The translations under genes and the position numbers were made by a program. A stretch of DNA of 64,000 nucleotides from the NCBI GenBank assembly GCA_002423185.1, contig DIUX01000001.1, positions 702,050 to 766,049 of the forward strand. The letters are read 5' to 3'. Below are positions 44,155-53,816 of the stretch, piece by piece (the stretch's first letter is position 1; each line of letters opens with the position of its first letter). This DNA is from Micavibrio sp. UBA6147 (GTDB taxonomy: Bacteria; Pseudomonadota; Alphaproteobacteria; Micavibrionales; UBA1664). Below the pieces are notes generated by a model. It was not told the origin of the DNA. It did not search any database and saw only the letters and a program-made list of their open reading frames with translations.

Positions 44155-46242
44155 CTATTCTGCGGCATCTTCCAACGCGCCATCCTGACCATATGTTGTA
44201 GCACATTCCGCCATGATGGCGGAGGCGCGGCTGATCGGATCTGTTTGGTAGAAATTCCCGATCAAATTCACGAATGCTTGATCCCCCAGCACGCCGGATT
44301 TTGCCGCCGGCTTTGAAACAGGTGCAGGGCAAACGACATCAAGAGCGCCGAAAACGGGATATTCCTTGACCATCGCGGTGCGAAGCTCGCTCAAATCATT
44401 GAACGGCATTTCGATTCCGACCAAACGGCCAAGCGCACGGATGATTTTCCAATCTTCCCGTGCATCGCCAAGCGGGGCAACCGCCTTACGCGCCATTTGA
44501 ACGCGGCCTTCCGTGTTGACGTAATAGGCGTCTTTTTCGGTATAGGCCGCCGCCGGCAAAATAACATCGGCGGCATGCGCGCCCGCATCACCATGGTGGC
44601 CTTGATAGACCACAAAGCAATCCTTGCCGACCATCTGGCGCACGTCAAAGCAATCAACCCCATGCAAGAACAAAGCCTTGATCGCGCCTTTTCTGGCGCC
44701 GTCCAAAATAGCATGAAAATCCTTGCCATCCTTACCTTGCGGCAAGAAACCGAGGTCAAGCGCCCCGACACGGCCTGCTGCCTGATGCAACACGTTAAAC
44801 CCGTTCCAACCCTCCCGCACCAAGGCAAAAGACTCCGCCAATTGTTGCAGCAATGCAAACACCGCCGCGCCGTCATCACGCTGGAACGCCGCCATACCGA
44901 CAATCATCATCGGCTTTTTCGCGTCACGGAATATTTTGGCAAAACCGTCTTTGGCGGCGATGAAGGCCTCAACATCTTGCGGCGTATCACCCAAAGTTTC
45001 GACCGGATAATTGAGGTCAACAGGCTCACCGATCAAGGCGATTTTGACTTGCTTATTCACAAACGCCTTGCGCAGGCGGGCATTCACCATCGCCGCATCC
45101 TTGCGCGGATCAACCCCGACGAGCAAGATAGCGTCCGCATCCTCAATCGCCGCAATACCGGAATTAAAGATATAATTCCCGCGCGAAGACGTATCAATCA
45201 AAGCCCCGTCAACGCGGCAATCCATGTGCGGAGATTTCAGCCCGCCCATAAGCAGTTTCAATGCATAAACGGATTCAGCATCAACAAGGTCGCCCGCCAA
45301 AGCGGCTATTTCAGTTGGTTTTACACCGGTCAAACGCTCGGCCACAGCCTTCAATGCCTCATCCCATGTGCATTCAGCAAGCTTAGCATCCTTGCCTTTG
45401 CCGGATTTAAGATAGGGGCGGTCAAGGCGGCGTTTTTTCAATCCGTCAATCGCGTGGCGAGTTTTATCACTGATCCACTCCTCGTTCACATCTTCGTGCA
45501 AACGGGGCAAAACGCGCATGACTTCATTGCCACGCACATCAATGCGAATGTTCGAGCCGACCGCATCCAAAACGTCGATGCTCTCCGTCTTGCGTAATTC
45601 CCAAGGACGTGCGGTAAAGGCGTAAGGCTTCGCCGTCAACGCACCCACGGGGCATAAATCAACAAGGTTGCCGGATAATTCGGTTGCCAGATTCTTTTCG
45701 ATGAACGGGCCGACTTCGACATCCTCACCGCGGTTAATCAGGCCAAGGTCGTCCGTGCCGCCGATCTCGCTGCAAAAACGGATACAACGCGTGCATTGGA
45801 TACAGCGCGTCATGACGGTTTTCACGATCGGGCCGATTTCTTTATCCTTCACCGACCGCTTGGTTTCGCGGTAACGGGTACGGTCATAGCCATAGGCCAT
45901 CGCTTGGTCTTGAAGGTCGCATTCGCCGCCTTGGTCACAAATCGGGCAATCAAGCGGGTGGTTGATGAGCAAAAATTCCATCACGCCTTTGCGGGCCTTG
46001 TGCACCATGTCGCTGTTGGTCACAACTTCCATGCCCTCACCGCACGCCATGGCGCAAGACGCCACAGGCTTTGGCGGGCCGCCCTTCACCTCAACAAGGC
46101 ACATACGGCAATTCGCCGCAACGCTCAAACGGTCATGATAGCAAAAGCGCGGGATTTCAATCCCCAGCATTTCTGCTGCTTGAATGATGGAGGTTCCCGG
46201 TTCGACCTCTAATTCAATCCCGTCAATAGTGAGTTTTGGCAT
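44155..46242 (-). CDS. nuoG: NADH-quinone oxidoreductase subunit G
   Basis: NuoG holds clusters N1b, N4 and N5 in the NADH-oxidising module. The 695-residue product has a 2Fe-2S ferredoxin domain (CYHDRLSVAANCRMC), the His/Cys motif HPLDCPICDQGGECDLQ, the 4Fe-4S motif CIQCTRCIRFC, then a molybdopterin-oxidoreductase-like domain without cofactor. A fourth cysteine set for N7 is not seen, as usual for Alphaproteobacteria. Confidence 0.97.
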   Translation of the reverse strand: MPKLTIDGIELEVEPGTSIIQAAEMLGIEIPRFCYHDRLSVAANCRMCLVEVKGGPPKPVASCAMACGEGMEVVTNSDMVHKARKGVMEFLLINHPLDCPICDQGGECDLQDQAMAYGYDRTRYRETKRSVKDKEIGPIVKTVMTRCIQCTRCIRFCSEIGGTDDLGLINRGEDVEVGPFIEKNLATELSGNLVDLCPVGALTAKPYAFTARPWELRKTESIDVLDAVGSNIRIDVRGNEVMRVLPRLHEDVNEEWISDKTRHAIDGLKKRRLDRPYLKSGKGKDAKLAECTWDEALKAVAERLTGVKPTEIAALAGDLVDAESVYALKLLMGGLKSPHMDCRVDGALIDTSSRGNYIFNSGIAAIEDADAILLVGVDPRKDAAMVNARLRKAFVNKQVKIALIGEPVDLNYPVETLGDTPQDVEAFIAAKDGFAKIFRDAKKPMMIVGMAAFQRDDGAAVFALLQQLAESFALVREGWNGFNVLHQAAGRVGALDLGFLPQGKDGKDFHAILDGARKGAIKALFLHGVDCFDVRQMVGKDCFVVYQGHHGDAGAHAADVILPAAAYTEKDAYYVNTEGRVQMARKAVAPLGDAREDWKIIRALGRLVGIEMPFNDLSELRTAMVKEYPVFGALDVVCPAPVSKPAAKSGVLGDQAFVNLIGNFYQTDPISRASAIMAECATTYGQDGALEDAAE

Positions 46243-46355
46243 GATACTAATCTCGAATCTTTAACTCTAGACAAACCTTGTGAACAATAAACCTGATAAA
46301 CCTATAAAACCAGAGCCTATAACAAAAAACCTTCTTGCGCTTTGCGCTTAATCAA

Positions 46356-46622
46356 TCAAGCCGTAAAACTGTACGGATCAAGGTTTATAAATGAATCCTT
46401 GTTGTGGCGCGTGCCGTCTTGGCGCTGTTTTTCGTATTCCTGTACCGATCGTATCAGCACAGACGATGCGGAGCGCGGGTCGGCATAGAGTTGGAACGTA
46501 ATCGCCAAATCCAATTTTGTGCCTTCATCCAACATCGCATTACCGGACATAACCACGGCACACACACCAATCAACGTTCCGCCAAGAGTGTTCAGTACCG
46601 TCTTTACCCGCCCGTTTTTCAT
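46356..46622 (-). CDS. Small membrane-anchored protein of unknown function inside the nuo cluster
   Basis: This 88-residue protein is not recognised. It has one hydrophobic helix near the N-terminus (about 8-30, TLGGTLIGVCAVVMSGNAM) and a polar C-terminal half with basic and acidic residues (VQEYEKQRQDGTRHNKDS). It is in line with nuoF (32 bp) and nuoG (113 bp), so it is transcribed with complex I genes. Standard nuo operons have no gene here. It may be an accessory or assembly protein or simply a hitch-hiker; the frame has an ATG and sensible composition but no homologue that I know. Confidence 0.6.
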   Translation of the reverse strand: MKNGRVKTVLNTLGGTLIGVCAVVMSGNAMLDEGTKLDLAITFQLYADPRSASSVLIRSVQEYEKQRQDGTRHNKDSFINLDPYSFTA

Positions 46623-46654
46623 GTGATGAGTCCGTCTAACTTCCTAGGCGTGGA

Positions 46655-47956
46655 TTATTCGGCCGCGAGGGACTCTTTCGGAGCCGTCTTGCGATATTCC
46701 ATGATGCGTTTTTCCATCTCCGGACGGAAATGACGGATCAAGCCCTGAATCGGCCATGCCGCCGCGTCACCAAGAGCGCAAATCGTGTGCCCCTCAATTT
46801 GTTTGGTGATGTCGAGCAACATGTCGATTTCCTCAACACTCGCATTGCCCTTGACCATGCGCGTCATAATCCGCCACAGCCAGCCCGCACCCTCGCGGCA
46901 CGGCGTGCATTGACCGCAACTTTCATGCATATAAAATTGTGACAACCGCGCAATGGCATAAACAATATCGGTGGATTTATCCATCACGATCAGCCCCGCC
47001 GTGCCGAGGCCGGATTGAACCGCGCGCAAGGAATCAAAATCCATCCGCACTGTGTCGCACACGGATTTCGGCAACATCGGGCAAGACGACCCGCCCGGAA
47101 TCACCGCCAGCAAATTATCCCAACCGCCGCGCACCCCGCCCGCGTGCTTTTCAATAAGCTCGCGCATCGGAATGCCCATTTCTTCTTCAACGTTACAGGG
47201 TTTGTTAACGTGACCGGAAATACAGAACAGCTTGGTTCCCGTGTTCTTTTCATCATTACCAAATCCGGCAAACCACTCGCCGCCGCGCCGCAAAATCGTC
47301 GGCACGACCGAGATTGTTTCAACGTTATTCACCGTTGTCGGGCAATTATACAGCCCCGCCATCGCCGGAAAAGGCGGCTTGCTGCGCGGTTGGCCTTTTT
47401 TGCCTTCAAGGCTTTGGATAAGCGCGGTTTCTTCACCGCAAATATACGCCCCTGCCCCGCGGTGCAAATACACATCGAAATCCCAGCCTGAGCCTGCGGC
47501 ATTTTTACCGAGCAAACCGTCGGCATAGGCCTCCTCGATCGCCTTCACGACGTTCGAGCCTTCATTGTAAAACTCGCCGCGAATATAGATATAGGCCGCG
47601 TTCGCCCCCATCGCGAATCCGGCAATCAAACAGCCTTCAATCAATTTATGCGGCTCATGGCGCAAAATGTCGCGGTCTTTGCATGTTCCGGGTTCCGACT
47701 CATCGGCATTCACAACGAGATAATGGGGCTTGCCGTTGTTTTCCTTCGGCATGAACGACCATTTCAGGCCGGTGGGAAAGCCCGCACCGCCGCGCCCGCG
47801 AAGGCCTGATTTTTTGACTTCTTCGATGATCCAGTCGCGCCCTTTTTGGATAAAGGACTTGGTGTCCGCCCAGTCACCGCGCTTGCGGGCGGCCTCGAGG
47901 GAGAACGACTCCCATCCATAAATATTGGTATAGATACGGTCTTTATCGGCGAGCAT
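46655..47956 (-). CDS. nuoF: NADH-quinone oxidoreductase subunit F
   Basis: NuoF binds NADH, FMN and cluster N3. The 433-residue protein has the FMN/NADH loop [15 protein letters not shown], the second site [18 protein letters not shown], and the 4Fe-4S motif [12 protein letters not shown]. The ATG at 47956 with GGGA upstream replaces a TTG two codons earlier and matches the usual start MLADKDRIY. It is separated from nuoE by an inserted membrane-protein gene. Confidence 0.98.
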   Translation of the reverse strand: MLADKDRIYTNIYGWESFSLEAARKRGDWADTKSFIQKGRDWIIEEVKKSGLRGRGGAGFPTGLKWSFMPKENNGKPHYLVVNADESEPGTCKDRDILRHEPHKLIEGCLIAGFAMGANAAYIYIRGEFYNEGSNVVKAIEEAYADGLLGKNAAGSGWDFDVYLHRGAGAYICGEETALIQSLEGKKGQPRSKPPFPAMAGLYNCPTTVNNVETISVVPTILRRGGEWFAGFGNDEKNTGTKLFCISGHVNKPCNVEEEMGIPMRELIEKHAGGVRGGWDNLLAVIPGGSSCPMLPKSVCDTVRMDFDSLRAVQSGLGTAGLIVMDKSTDIVYAIARLSQFYMHESCGQCTPCREGAGWLWRIMTRMVKGNASVEEIDMLLDITKQIEGHTICALGDAAAWPIQGLIRHFRPEMEKRIMEYRKTAPKESLAAE

Positions 47957-48006
47957 TCGCAAGATCCCAAAGTCATAAGTTAATACGATGAGGCCCTAAT
48001 CAATAT

Positions 48007-48024
48007 ATAGATCAATGTATCTAT
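48007..48024. repeat. Small inverted repeat between nuoF and the inserted gene
   Basis: ATAGAT (48007-48012) and ATCTAT (48019-48024) flank CAATGT in an AT-rich spacer, with three ATCAAT words nearby (47999-48028). It lies about 50 bp upstream of nuoF on the minus strand and could be an operator or part of an internal promoter. Confidence 0.3.
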
Positions 48025-48101
48025 CAATCGAGCCAGCATAAAACACGATGTAACACGCTCGGCACACCGTCCCTCAAGCCATAAAAAGATATACAGAAAA
48101 A

Positions 48102-48635
48102 CTATCCGGAGAGCCAGCCCCAAAATACAAGGTCACTGAGCGTCTGAACCTTCATGCTGACGATCATAAGGCCAGCAAAAGCCAAGGCCATTTGCGACAG
48201 GATCAAGACATAGGTGCGCGACAAAAAGCCGACATGCCCTTTGGCTTCCTCAGGCTCAGGCGAGCGCACATGGCTGAACCAATGAATGACGAGCAAAGGA
48301 AACAACAGCAGCGGCGTCACGATGATCGACGCCATCGGAAGCGTCGCGATCAAGATGTTCAAAAAGGAATTAAAAATCGGGTGATGTTGCGACAGACGAA
48401 ACCGCGACCAGCGCATAAAGCTTCGAAACGAATACAGCACGGCGATATACGTCATGCCCGCATAAAACAGCAACGGAACAAGATTATCCGTTTCATAAAA
48501 ACGAAAGCCCAGCACCGACAGGATAAGTTCGACACGCTCTGTAATCAGCATCCCGAAAAACAACAGTGCCGGCAGCACAAACTCATGGTTTAAAAAGAAA
48601 ATCGGAAATGATTTTTTGTTTGTATGATTTCTCAT
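48102..48635 (-). CDS. Four-helix membrane protein of unknown function inside the nuo cluster
   Basis: I do not recognise this 177-residue protein. By eye it has four hydrophobic helices (about 15-35, 50-70, 95-120 and 140-165), a basic N-terminus (MRNHTNKK) and a conserved-looking central loop RSFMRWSRFRL. The ATG at 48635 was preferred to a TTG at 48680. It lies between nuoE and nuoF on the same strand, with 159 and 145 bp gaps, an unusual position because nuoE and nuoF are normally adjacent. A role in complex I assembly or stability is possible but unproven. Confidence 0.65.
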   Translation of the reverse strand: MRNHTNKKSFPIFFLNHEFVLPALLFFGMLITERVELILSVLGFRFYETDNLVPLLFYAGMTYIAVLYSFRSFMRWSRFRLSQHHPIFNSFLNILIATLPMASIIVTPLLLFPLLVIHWFSHVRSPEPEEAKGHVGFLSRTYVLILSQMALAFAGLMIVSMKVQTLSDLVFWGWLSG

Positions 48636-48794
48636 AGGGGAAAGACCCAGCCCGATTCTTATGCATGATTGGCGAAACAAAGGATAGAAAGCGAAGCGAA
48701 AGAATCGCTCTTTTAACCATCATGCCTCAAATTACGATGTTTGATAAGACTGAAACGCACAAAACCGCCAAAAAAGGCTGGCATAGGCGTGACG

Positions 48795-49466
48795 CTATGA
48801 TTTTTTGGATGATGTTTTCTGAGTCTTTGGTTCAGCATCCTTCAAAACCGTTGCACCGCCCTCGGGGGCGGAGGCATGGCGGTGAACCTGCGGCCCGACT
48901 TTCGGGTCGATATTATTTTCCAGCAAACGCAGCACTTCCGTCATGGTTTCGGCGGTCAGATCCTCAAAATAATCGTCGTTAATTTGAACCGCCGGCGCGT
49001 TGACGCAGGCTCCCAAACATTCGACTTCGCTGAGGGTAAACACACCGTCTTTGGTGGTTTGGCCGACTTTGATTCCCATATGTTTTTCGCACGCTTCAAC
49101 GATTTTGGAAGACCCGCGAAGCCAGCAAGGAGTCGTCGTACAGCATTGTACATGATGCACCCCGACAGGGCGCAAATTATACATCGAATAAAACGTCGCG
49201 ACCTCATACACCTTGATCGGCGACACGTCGATGATGCGGGCGATTTCATCCATCGCCGCCTGTGGAATCCATCCGCCGTAAGGGGGCTCGGCGTTTTTGC
49301 CCTCCGCCGCCGTCTGACGTTGCACCAAATCCAGCAACGGCATCACAGCGCTGCGTTGGAACCCTTTGGGGTAACGCGACAAAATATCCTCCACCACGAC
49401 CATGTTTTCGGGGGTGAAGCTAAAGCTGCTTGGTTGCTGGTCATGCGCAAGGACATGGGCTTTCAT
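48795..49466 (-). CDS. nuoE: NADH-quinone oxidoreductase subunit E
   Basis: NuoE carries the 2Fe-2S cluster N1a. The 223-residue thioredoxin-like protein has the four cysteine ligands in CTTTPCWLRGS and ECLGACVNAP. A Lys/Thr/Ser-rich tail (about 200-223) extends beyond the domain, as in several alphaproteobacterial NuoE proteins. It follows nuoD by 84 bp. Confidence 0.97.
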   Translation of the reverse strand: MKAHVLAHDQQPSSFSFTPENMVVVEDILSRYPKGFQRSAVMPLLDLVQRQTAAEGKNAEPPYGGWIPQAAMDEIARIIDVSPIKVYEVATFYSMYNLRPVGVHHVQCCTTTPCWLRGSSKIVEACEKHMGIKVGQTTKDGVFTLSEVECLGACVNAPAVQINDDYFEDLTAETMTEVLRLLENNIDPKVGPQVHRHASAPEGGATVLKDAEPKTQKTSSKKS

Positions 49467-49550
49467 AGGCGAACTCTTCTTTTATCTTTAAGTTTTTATC
49501 TAGCTTTGGCGGCGAGCCATCTCTTACTTCGGCGGCGCGCCACCACGGTT

Positions 49551-50795
49551 TTAACGGTCAATCTCACCAAACACAATATCCATTGACCCGATAATGGACA
49601 CGGCATCAGCCAACATATGCCCCTTGGACATGAAATCAAGCCCCTGCAAATGAGCAAAGCCCGGGGCGCGAACGTGACATTTATATGGCTTGTTGGTGCC
49701 ATCGGACACAAGGTATACGCCCATTTCGCCTTTCGGTGCCTCAATCGCCGTATAGGTTTCCCCCGCCGGAACGTGATAGCCCTCGGTATAGAGTTTGAAA
49801 TGGTGAATCATTGCTTCCATGGATTGCTTCATATCCATGCGTGATGGCGGCGAAACTTTGTGGTCATCCGTCATCACGGGCCCAGCGGGCATTTCGTTCA
49901 GGGCTTGTTGCATAATCCGCAGTGATTGACGCATTTCTTCCATCCGCACCAGATACCGCGCATAGCAATCGCCCGTTTTACCGACCGGAATATCAAAATC
50001 CATCTTGTCATACACTTCGTATGGCTGGCTCTTGCGCAAATCCCACGCAAAGCCACTGGCGCGCAGCATCGGCCCCGTAAAGCCCCACTCCACCGCTTCA
50101 TCGGGCGACACGGTTCCGATATCCACCGTTCTTTGTTTGAAGATACGGTTTTCCGTCAATAATGTTTCAAGGTCATCAAGAAACTTCGGGAAGCTCTCCG
50201 TCCAGTCCCACATATCCTGTGCGAGGCCCGCGGGCATATCATAGCGCACACCGCCGGGGCGGAAATAATTCGCATGAAGCCGCGCACCGCAAACACGGTC
50301 ATAAAACTCCATGCCTTTTTCGCGCTCTTCAAAGCCCCACAAAGACGGAGTAATCGCGCCCACATCAAGGGCATAGGTAGTGATGTTAAGAACATGGTTC
50401 AAGATGCGCGTCAATTCCGAAAACAATACGCGGATATATTGCGCCCGATCCGGAACGGTGATGCCGAGCAAACGCTCAACCGACATCGCAAAAACATGCT
50501 CTTGGTTCATCGGCGACACATAATCAAGACGGTCGAAATACGGAATCGCCTGCGTATAGGTTTTATATTCGATCAGTTTTTCCGTCCCGCGGTGCAAAAG
50601 GCCGATATGCGGGTCGGCGCGTTCAACAATCTCGCCTTCCATTTCAAGCACTAACCGCAAAACGCCGTGCGCGGCGGGATGCTGGGGCCCGAAATTGAGG
50701 GTATAAGGCTTGATATGCGTTTCATCGGAAATCTCGCGCAATGTTTCATCGCGGTCTTGTTCCTCTGTCTTGGCGGTCATCAAGGCGTTGTTCAT
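49551..50795 (-). CDS. nuoD: NADH-quinone oxidoreductase subunit D
   Basis: NuoD forms the quinone site with NuoB at the end of the iron-sulfur chain. The 414-residue protein has [14 protein letters not shown] with the quinone-binding His, [12 protein letters not shown] and the C-terminal DIVFGEIDR. It is separate from NuoC rather than fused, as in Alphaproteobacteria and mitochondria. Confidence 0.98.
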   Translation of the reverse strand: MNNALMTAKTEEQDRDETLREISDETHIKPYTLNFGPQHPAAHGVLRLVLEMEGEIVERADPHIGLLHRGTEKLIEYKTYTQAIPYFDRLDYVSPMNQEHVFAMSVERLLGITVPDRAQYIRVLFSELTRILNHVLNITTYALDVGAITPSLWGFEEREKGMEFYDRVCGARLHANYFRPGGVRYDMPAGLAQDMWDWTESFPKFLDDLETLLTENRIFKQRTVDIGTVSPDEAVEWGFTGPMLRASGFAWDLRKSQPYEVYDKMDFDIPVGKTGDCYARYLVRMEEMRQSLRIMQQALNEMPAGPVMTDDHKVSPPSRMDMKQSMEAMIHHFKLYTEGYHVPAGETYTAIEAPKGEMGVYLVSDGTNKPYKCHVRAPGFAHLQGLDFMSKGHMLADAVSIIGSMDIVFGEIDR

Positions 50796-50842
50796 GGCGT
50801 TTTCTGTACTGTCTTGGTTACTATGCGTCTTTAGTTTATTGG

Positions 50843-51514
50843 CTATTTTTTGGCGATCAAGGCTGAGTCTTCTGCGCTTTGCTGCGCGCTATTCGCCCCG
50901 AATTTGGGCTTCACGGCTTTTTCATCACCGGGGAGCTGGACATCCGTCATCCCTTCCCACGGGGAAAGAAAATCAAAATTGCGATAGTCCTGCGTCAAGG
51001 ATACGGGCTCATAGACGACTTGCTGGCTTTGCGGGTCGTACACAACCTCGACATAGCCAGTCATCGGGAAATCTTTGCGCAAAGGATGCCCGTCAAACCC
51101 GTAATCCGTCAAAATGCGCCGCAAATCAGGATTGCCGGAAAACACAATGCCGTACATGTCATAGACTTCGCGCTCATACCACCCTGCGGATTTAAACAAG
51201 CCAAGCATAGACGGCACAGTTTCGCCATCGGCAATCGATACCTTCACGCGGACGCGTTGGTTTTGCCGCATCGACAGCATATTGTAAACAACCTCAAACC
51301 GTTTCGGGCGCGAAGGATAGTCAACCGCCGTAATATCGAGGAGCATCTTGAACTGGCATTCCTTGTCATCACGCAGATATTGCATGAGTTTGACAAGCCC
51401 CGAAAGCTCCGCCTCCACAATCAACTCGCCGTTTTGCATCCGCGAGGATTGCACCATATGCGGCAATTTTTCTTGGATATGTTCGCCAAGATCCTGAAGG
51501 AGTTCTTCTGACAT
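50843..51514 (-). CDS. nuoC: NADH-quinone oxidoreductase subunit C
   Basis: NuoC is the 30-kDa structural subunit of the peripheral arm. The 223-residue product contains the family signature [20 protein letters not shown] and [12 protein letters not shown] short Lys-containing tail (about 205-223) follows the domain. Confidence 0.97.
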   Translation of the reverse strand: MSEELLQDLGEHIQEKLPHMVQSSRMQNGELIVEAELSGLVKLMQYLRDDKECQFKMLLDITAVDYPSRPKRFEVVYNMLSMRQNQRVRVKVSIADGETVPSMLGLFKSAGWYEREVYDMYGIVFSGNPDLRRILTDYGFDGHPLRKDFPMTGYVEVVYDPQSQQVVYEPVSLTQDYRNFDFLSPWEGMTDVQLPGDEKAVKPKFGANSAQQSAEDSALIAKK

Positions 51515-51556
51515 CTGTAATCACTACCCTTTTATCAAGCCGGTCAAGCGCATTCC

Positions 51557-52135
51557 TTAACGGATAATCCGTGTGTCTTCGCGTTGAATTTTTTTCTGAA
51601 GTTGCAAAATCCCGTACACCAAGGCTTCCGCAGTCGGCGGACACCCTGGAACATAAATATCCACCGGCACGATGCGGTCACACCCGCGCACAACGGAATA
51701 GGAATAATGGTAATAGCCGCCGCCATTGGCGCATGACCCCATCGAGATCACCCAGCGCGGCTCAGGCATTTGGTCATAAACACGGCGCAGCGCCGGCGCC
51801 ATTTTGTTGGTGAGTGTTCCCGCCACGATCATTACATCGGATTGGCGCGGGCTGGGGCGCGGAATAACACCGAAACGGTCAAGGTCATAACGGCTCATAT
51901 ACGAATGGATCATTTCCACCGCACAACACGCCAAACCGAACGTCATCGGCCACAACGAACCGGTACGCGCCCAATCGAATAATTTGTCGGTCTGGGTCAG
52001 GATAAACCCTTTGTCTTTGACTTCCTGCGCCACCGCCGCCGCGACCACATCCTGCATATGCGCGGGGGGAAGCGGTACAGACGGCGATTTCAAATCAAAA
52101 GACGGCGCGTCGCTGACTTTACGATCATGTCCCAT
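51557..52135 (-). CDS. nuoB: NADH-quinone oxidoreductase subunit B
   Basis: NuoB carries cluster N2, the last electron donor to quinone. The 192-residue protein has the tandem cysteines in [14 protein letters not shown], the third in GSCANGGG and the fourth in [14 protein letters not shown]. The N-terminal 30 residues are non-conserved, as usual. Confidence 0.98.
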   Translation of the reverse strand: MGHDRKVSDAPSFDLKSPSVPLPPAHMQDVVAAAVAQEVKDKGFILTQTDKLFDWARTGSLWPMTFGLACCAVEMIHSYMSRYDLDRFGVIPRPSPRQSDVMIVAGTLTNKMAPALRRVYDQMPEPRWVISMGSCANGGGYYHYSYSVVRGCDRIVPVDIYVPGCPPTAEALVYGILQLQKKIQREDTRIIR

Positions 52136-52198
52136 TTTATGTTTCAGACCTTTATTAAGTGAACTCTACAGGCGTCGAAAGCGATGCGAAAAGGCGCA

Positions 52199-52570
52199 TT
52201 ACTCCCAATCCAACGCCCCTTTTTTCCATTCATAGACAAACCCGACGGTCAGGATTCCCAAGAATACCACCATCGACCAAAACCCCATCAAACCAATTGA
52301 CCCGAGACTCACCGCCCACGGAAACAAAAACGCGATTTCAAGGTCAAAGATAATGAACAAAATGGCGACAAGGTAAAAACGAATATCGAATTTATGGCGA
52401 GAATCGTCAAACGCATCGAAGCCGCATTCATAGGCGCTGAGCTTTTCCTTATCCGGCCTGTGCTTGCCCGCAACCCACGAGCCGATCACCATGGCAAACG
52501 CCATCACCAGCGCAATGCCGATGAAGATGAGAATAGGAAGATATTCGGATAAAAATGCTGTTTGAGCCAT
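52199..52570 (-). CDS. nuoA: NADH-quinone oxidoreductase subunit A
   Basis: NuoA is a three-helix membrane subunit that stabilises NuoH and NuoJ. The 123-residue product has the family motif [23 protein letters not shown], containing the loop cysteine that is accessible in the inactive state of mitochondrial complex I. It is the first gene of the nuoA-I unit; a TATAAT lies about 40 bases upstream. Confidence 0.98.
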   Translation of the reverse strand: MAQTAFLSEYLPILIFIGIALVMAFAMVIGSWVAGKHRPDKEKLSAYECGFDAFDDSRHKFDIRFYLVAILFIIFDLEIAFLFPWAVSLGSIGLMGFWSMVVFLGILTVGFVYEWKKGALDWE

Positions 52571-52806
52571 GACTTAATCGTTCACACCATTTCGGGTTTA
52601 CGTTCGGTATTATAAGAACTTTCTCGTCCAAGGCGTTTTCACAAGAAAAACAAAATCGCGCCTTTTCCAAGCCATACAATAAAATCAGAATTCCCGCTGT
52701 TTGGAAAGAGCATTTCCGTTAATTTTGTATTATAATTTAACCGTCATAATGACTCGCGGGTTGCTCACCATACCCCGACACCATCACCCCCTTAAGGACA
52801 TATCCC
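52571..52806. promoter_or_regulatory. Divergent promoter region between nuoA and the ABC exporter
   Basis: The 236-bp gap has no gene. On the minus strand TATAAT at 52609-52614 would give a 30-nt nuoA leader; its -35 is unclear. On the plus strand TATAAT near 52731 lies about 75 bases before the ABC ATPase ATG, again without a good -35. Confidence 0.4.
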
Positions 52807-53805
52807 ATGATCTCAACCGAGGCACTTTGCTATGAATATCCAGGGCGGCGCGTCCTGCATGACATTGAATTCACCATCGCAAAGGGCAGCATCACCGCCC
52901 TTGCCGGCCCCAATGGCGCGGGAAAAACAACCTTGATGCGGTGTTTGTCCGGCCTTGATAAACCGTTCTCCGGCAAGGCGATGATTGACGGAATGCATGT
53001 CGAACAAGACCCGCGCAAAGTCCATGAAGTCATCGGATATCTGTCCGATTTTTTTGGCTTGTATGATCATTTGACGGTGCGCCAATGCCTCACCTATGTC
53101 GCATGGAGCCGCCTGATCCCCGCCGATTATGTCGGCAAACATATTGATTGGCTGATTGCCCTTCTCGGCCTCGAACCCGTGATTGACAAGAAAGCAGGAG
53201 AATTGTCGCGCGGCTGGCGTCAACGGGTCGGCATTGCCCAGAGCATCATCCACAACCCCAAAGTTCTCATCCTCGATGAACCGGCCTCCGGCCTTGACCC
53301 CGAATCGCGCCACAAGCTGGCGGCGATTTTGAAAACCCTGCGCGATGAACGTGAAATGACCATCATGGTATCATCACATATTTTGGCAGAGCTTGAGGAT
53401 TATTGCGATTCCATGCTGATTTTACGCAATGGCCGCATCATCGACCATATCTCCGCCAGCGGCCTGTCGCAAAAAACCGCCCACGCCGCCGCCGAAGCCC
53501 CGCTGAAAACGGACGCCTATCACATCGAATTGGTCACGTCAGACCGCGCCGATGACCTTATCAAAGCCCTGCAAACCCTCGGCGGCCTCTCCATCACCCG
53601 CCCGCAACCGACAACCATTCATTTTGATGTCGCCGTTGAGGCGGGCAAGAGCCAAGAGCAACACGCCGAAACCATCGCCGCCATGCTCGCCGCCCTTGTC
53701 ACAACGCATAAAATGCCCGTCTGCGGGTTCAGTAAACGCAATTCACGGCTTCAGGATCTGTACATGACACGTTCCGAAACCCCCGCCGCCCAACACAGCT
53801 CGTAA
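52807..53805 (+). CDS. ABC-2-type exporter ATP-binding protein
   Basis: This 332-residue ATPase would drive export by the permease encoded 11 bp downstream. It has Walker A GPNGAGKTT (34-42), signature LSRGWRQRVGIAQ (133-145), Walker B VLILDEPASGLDP (153-165) and the switch His in VSSHILAE. The signature has Arg in place of the second Gly of LSGGQ, seen in several ABC-2 exporters of the CcmA/GldA type. A C-terminal region of about 100 residues may bind the permease. The substrate cannot be told. Confidence 0.9.
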   Translation: MISTEALCYEYPGRRVLHDIEFTIAKGSITALAGPNGAGKTTLMRCLSGLDKPFSGKAMIDGMHVEQDPRKVHEVIGYLSDFFGLYDHLTVRQCLTYVAWSRLIPADYVGKHIDWLIALLGLEPVIDKKAGELSRGWRQRVGIAQSIIHNPKVLILDEPASGLDPESRHKLAAILKTLRDEREMTIMVSSHILAELEDYCDSMLILRNGRIIDHISASGLSQKTAHAAAEAPLKTDAYHIELVTSDRADDLIKALQTLGGLSITRPQPTTIHFDVAVEAGKSQEQHAETIAAMLAALVTTHKMPVCGFSKRNSRLQDLYMTRSETPAAQHSS

Positions 53806-53816
53806 GGAGTTAAACT

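Noticed and set aside
44497..45597. 366-codon plus-strand frame inside nuoG
   Set aside because: Long only because nuoG codon usage leaves few stops on the opposite strand; no recognisable motif or ribosome site.
48665..48982. 105-codon plus-strand frame over the nuoE 3' end
   Set aside because: Mostly antisense to nuoE and lacks any recognisable feature.
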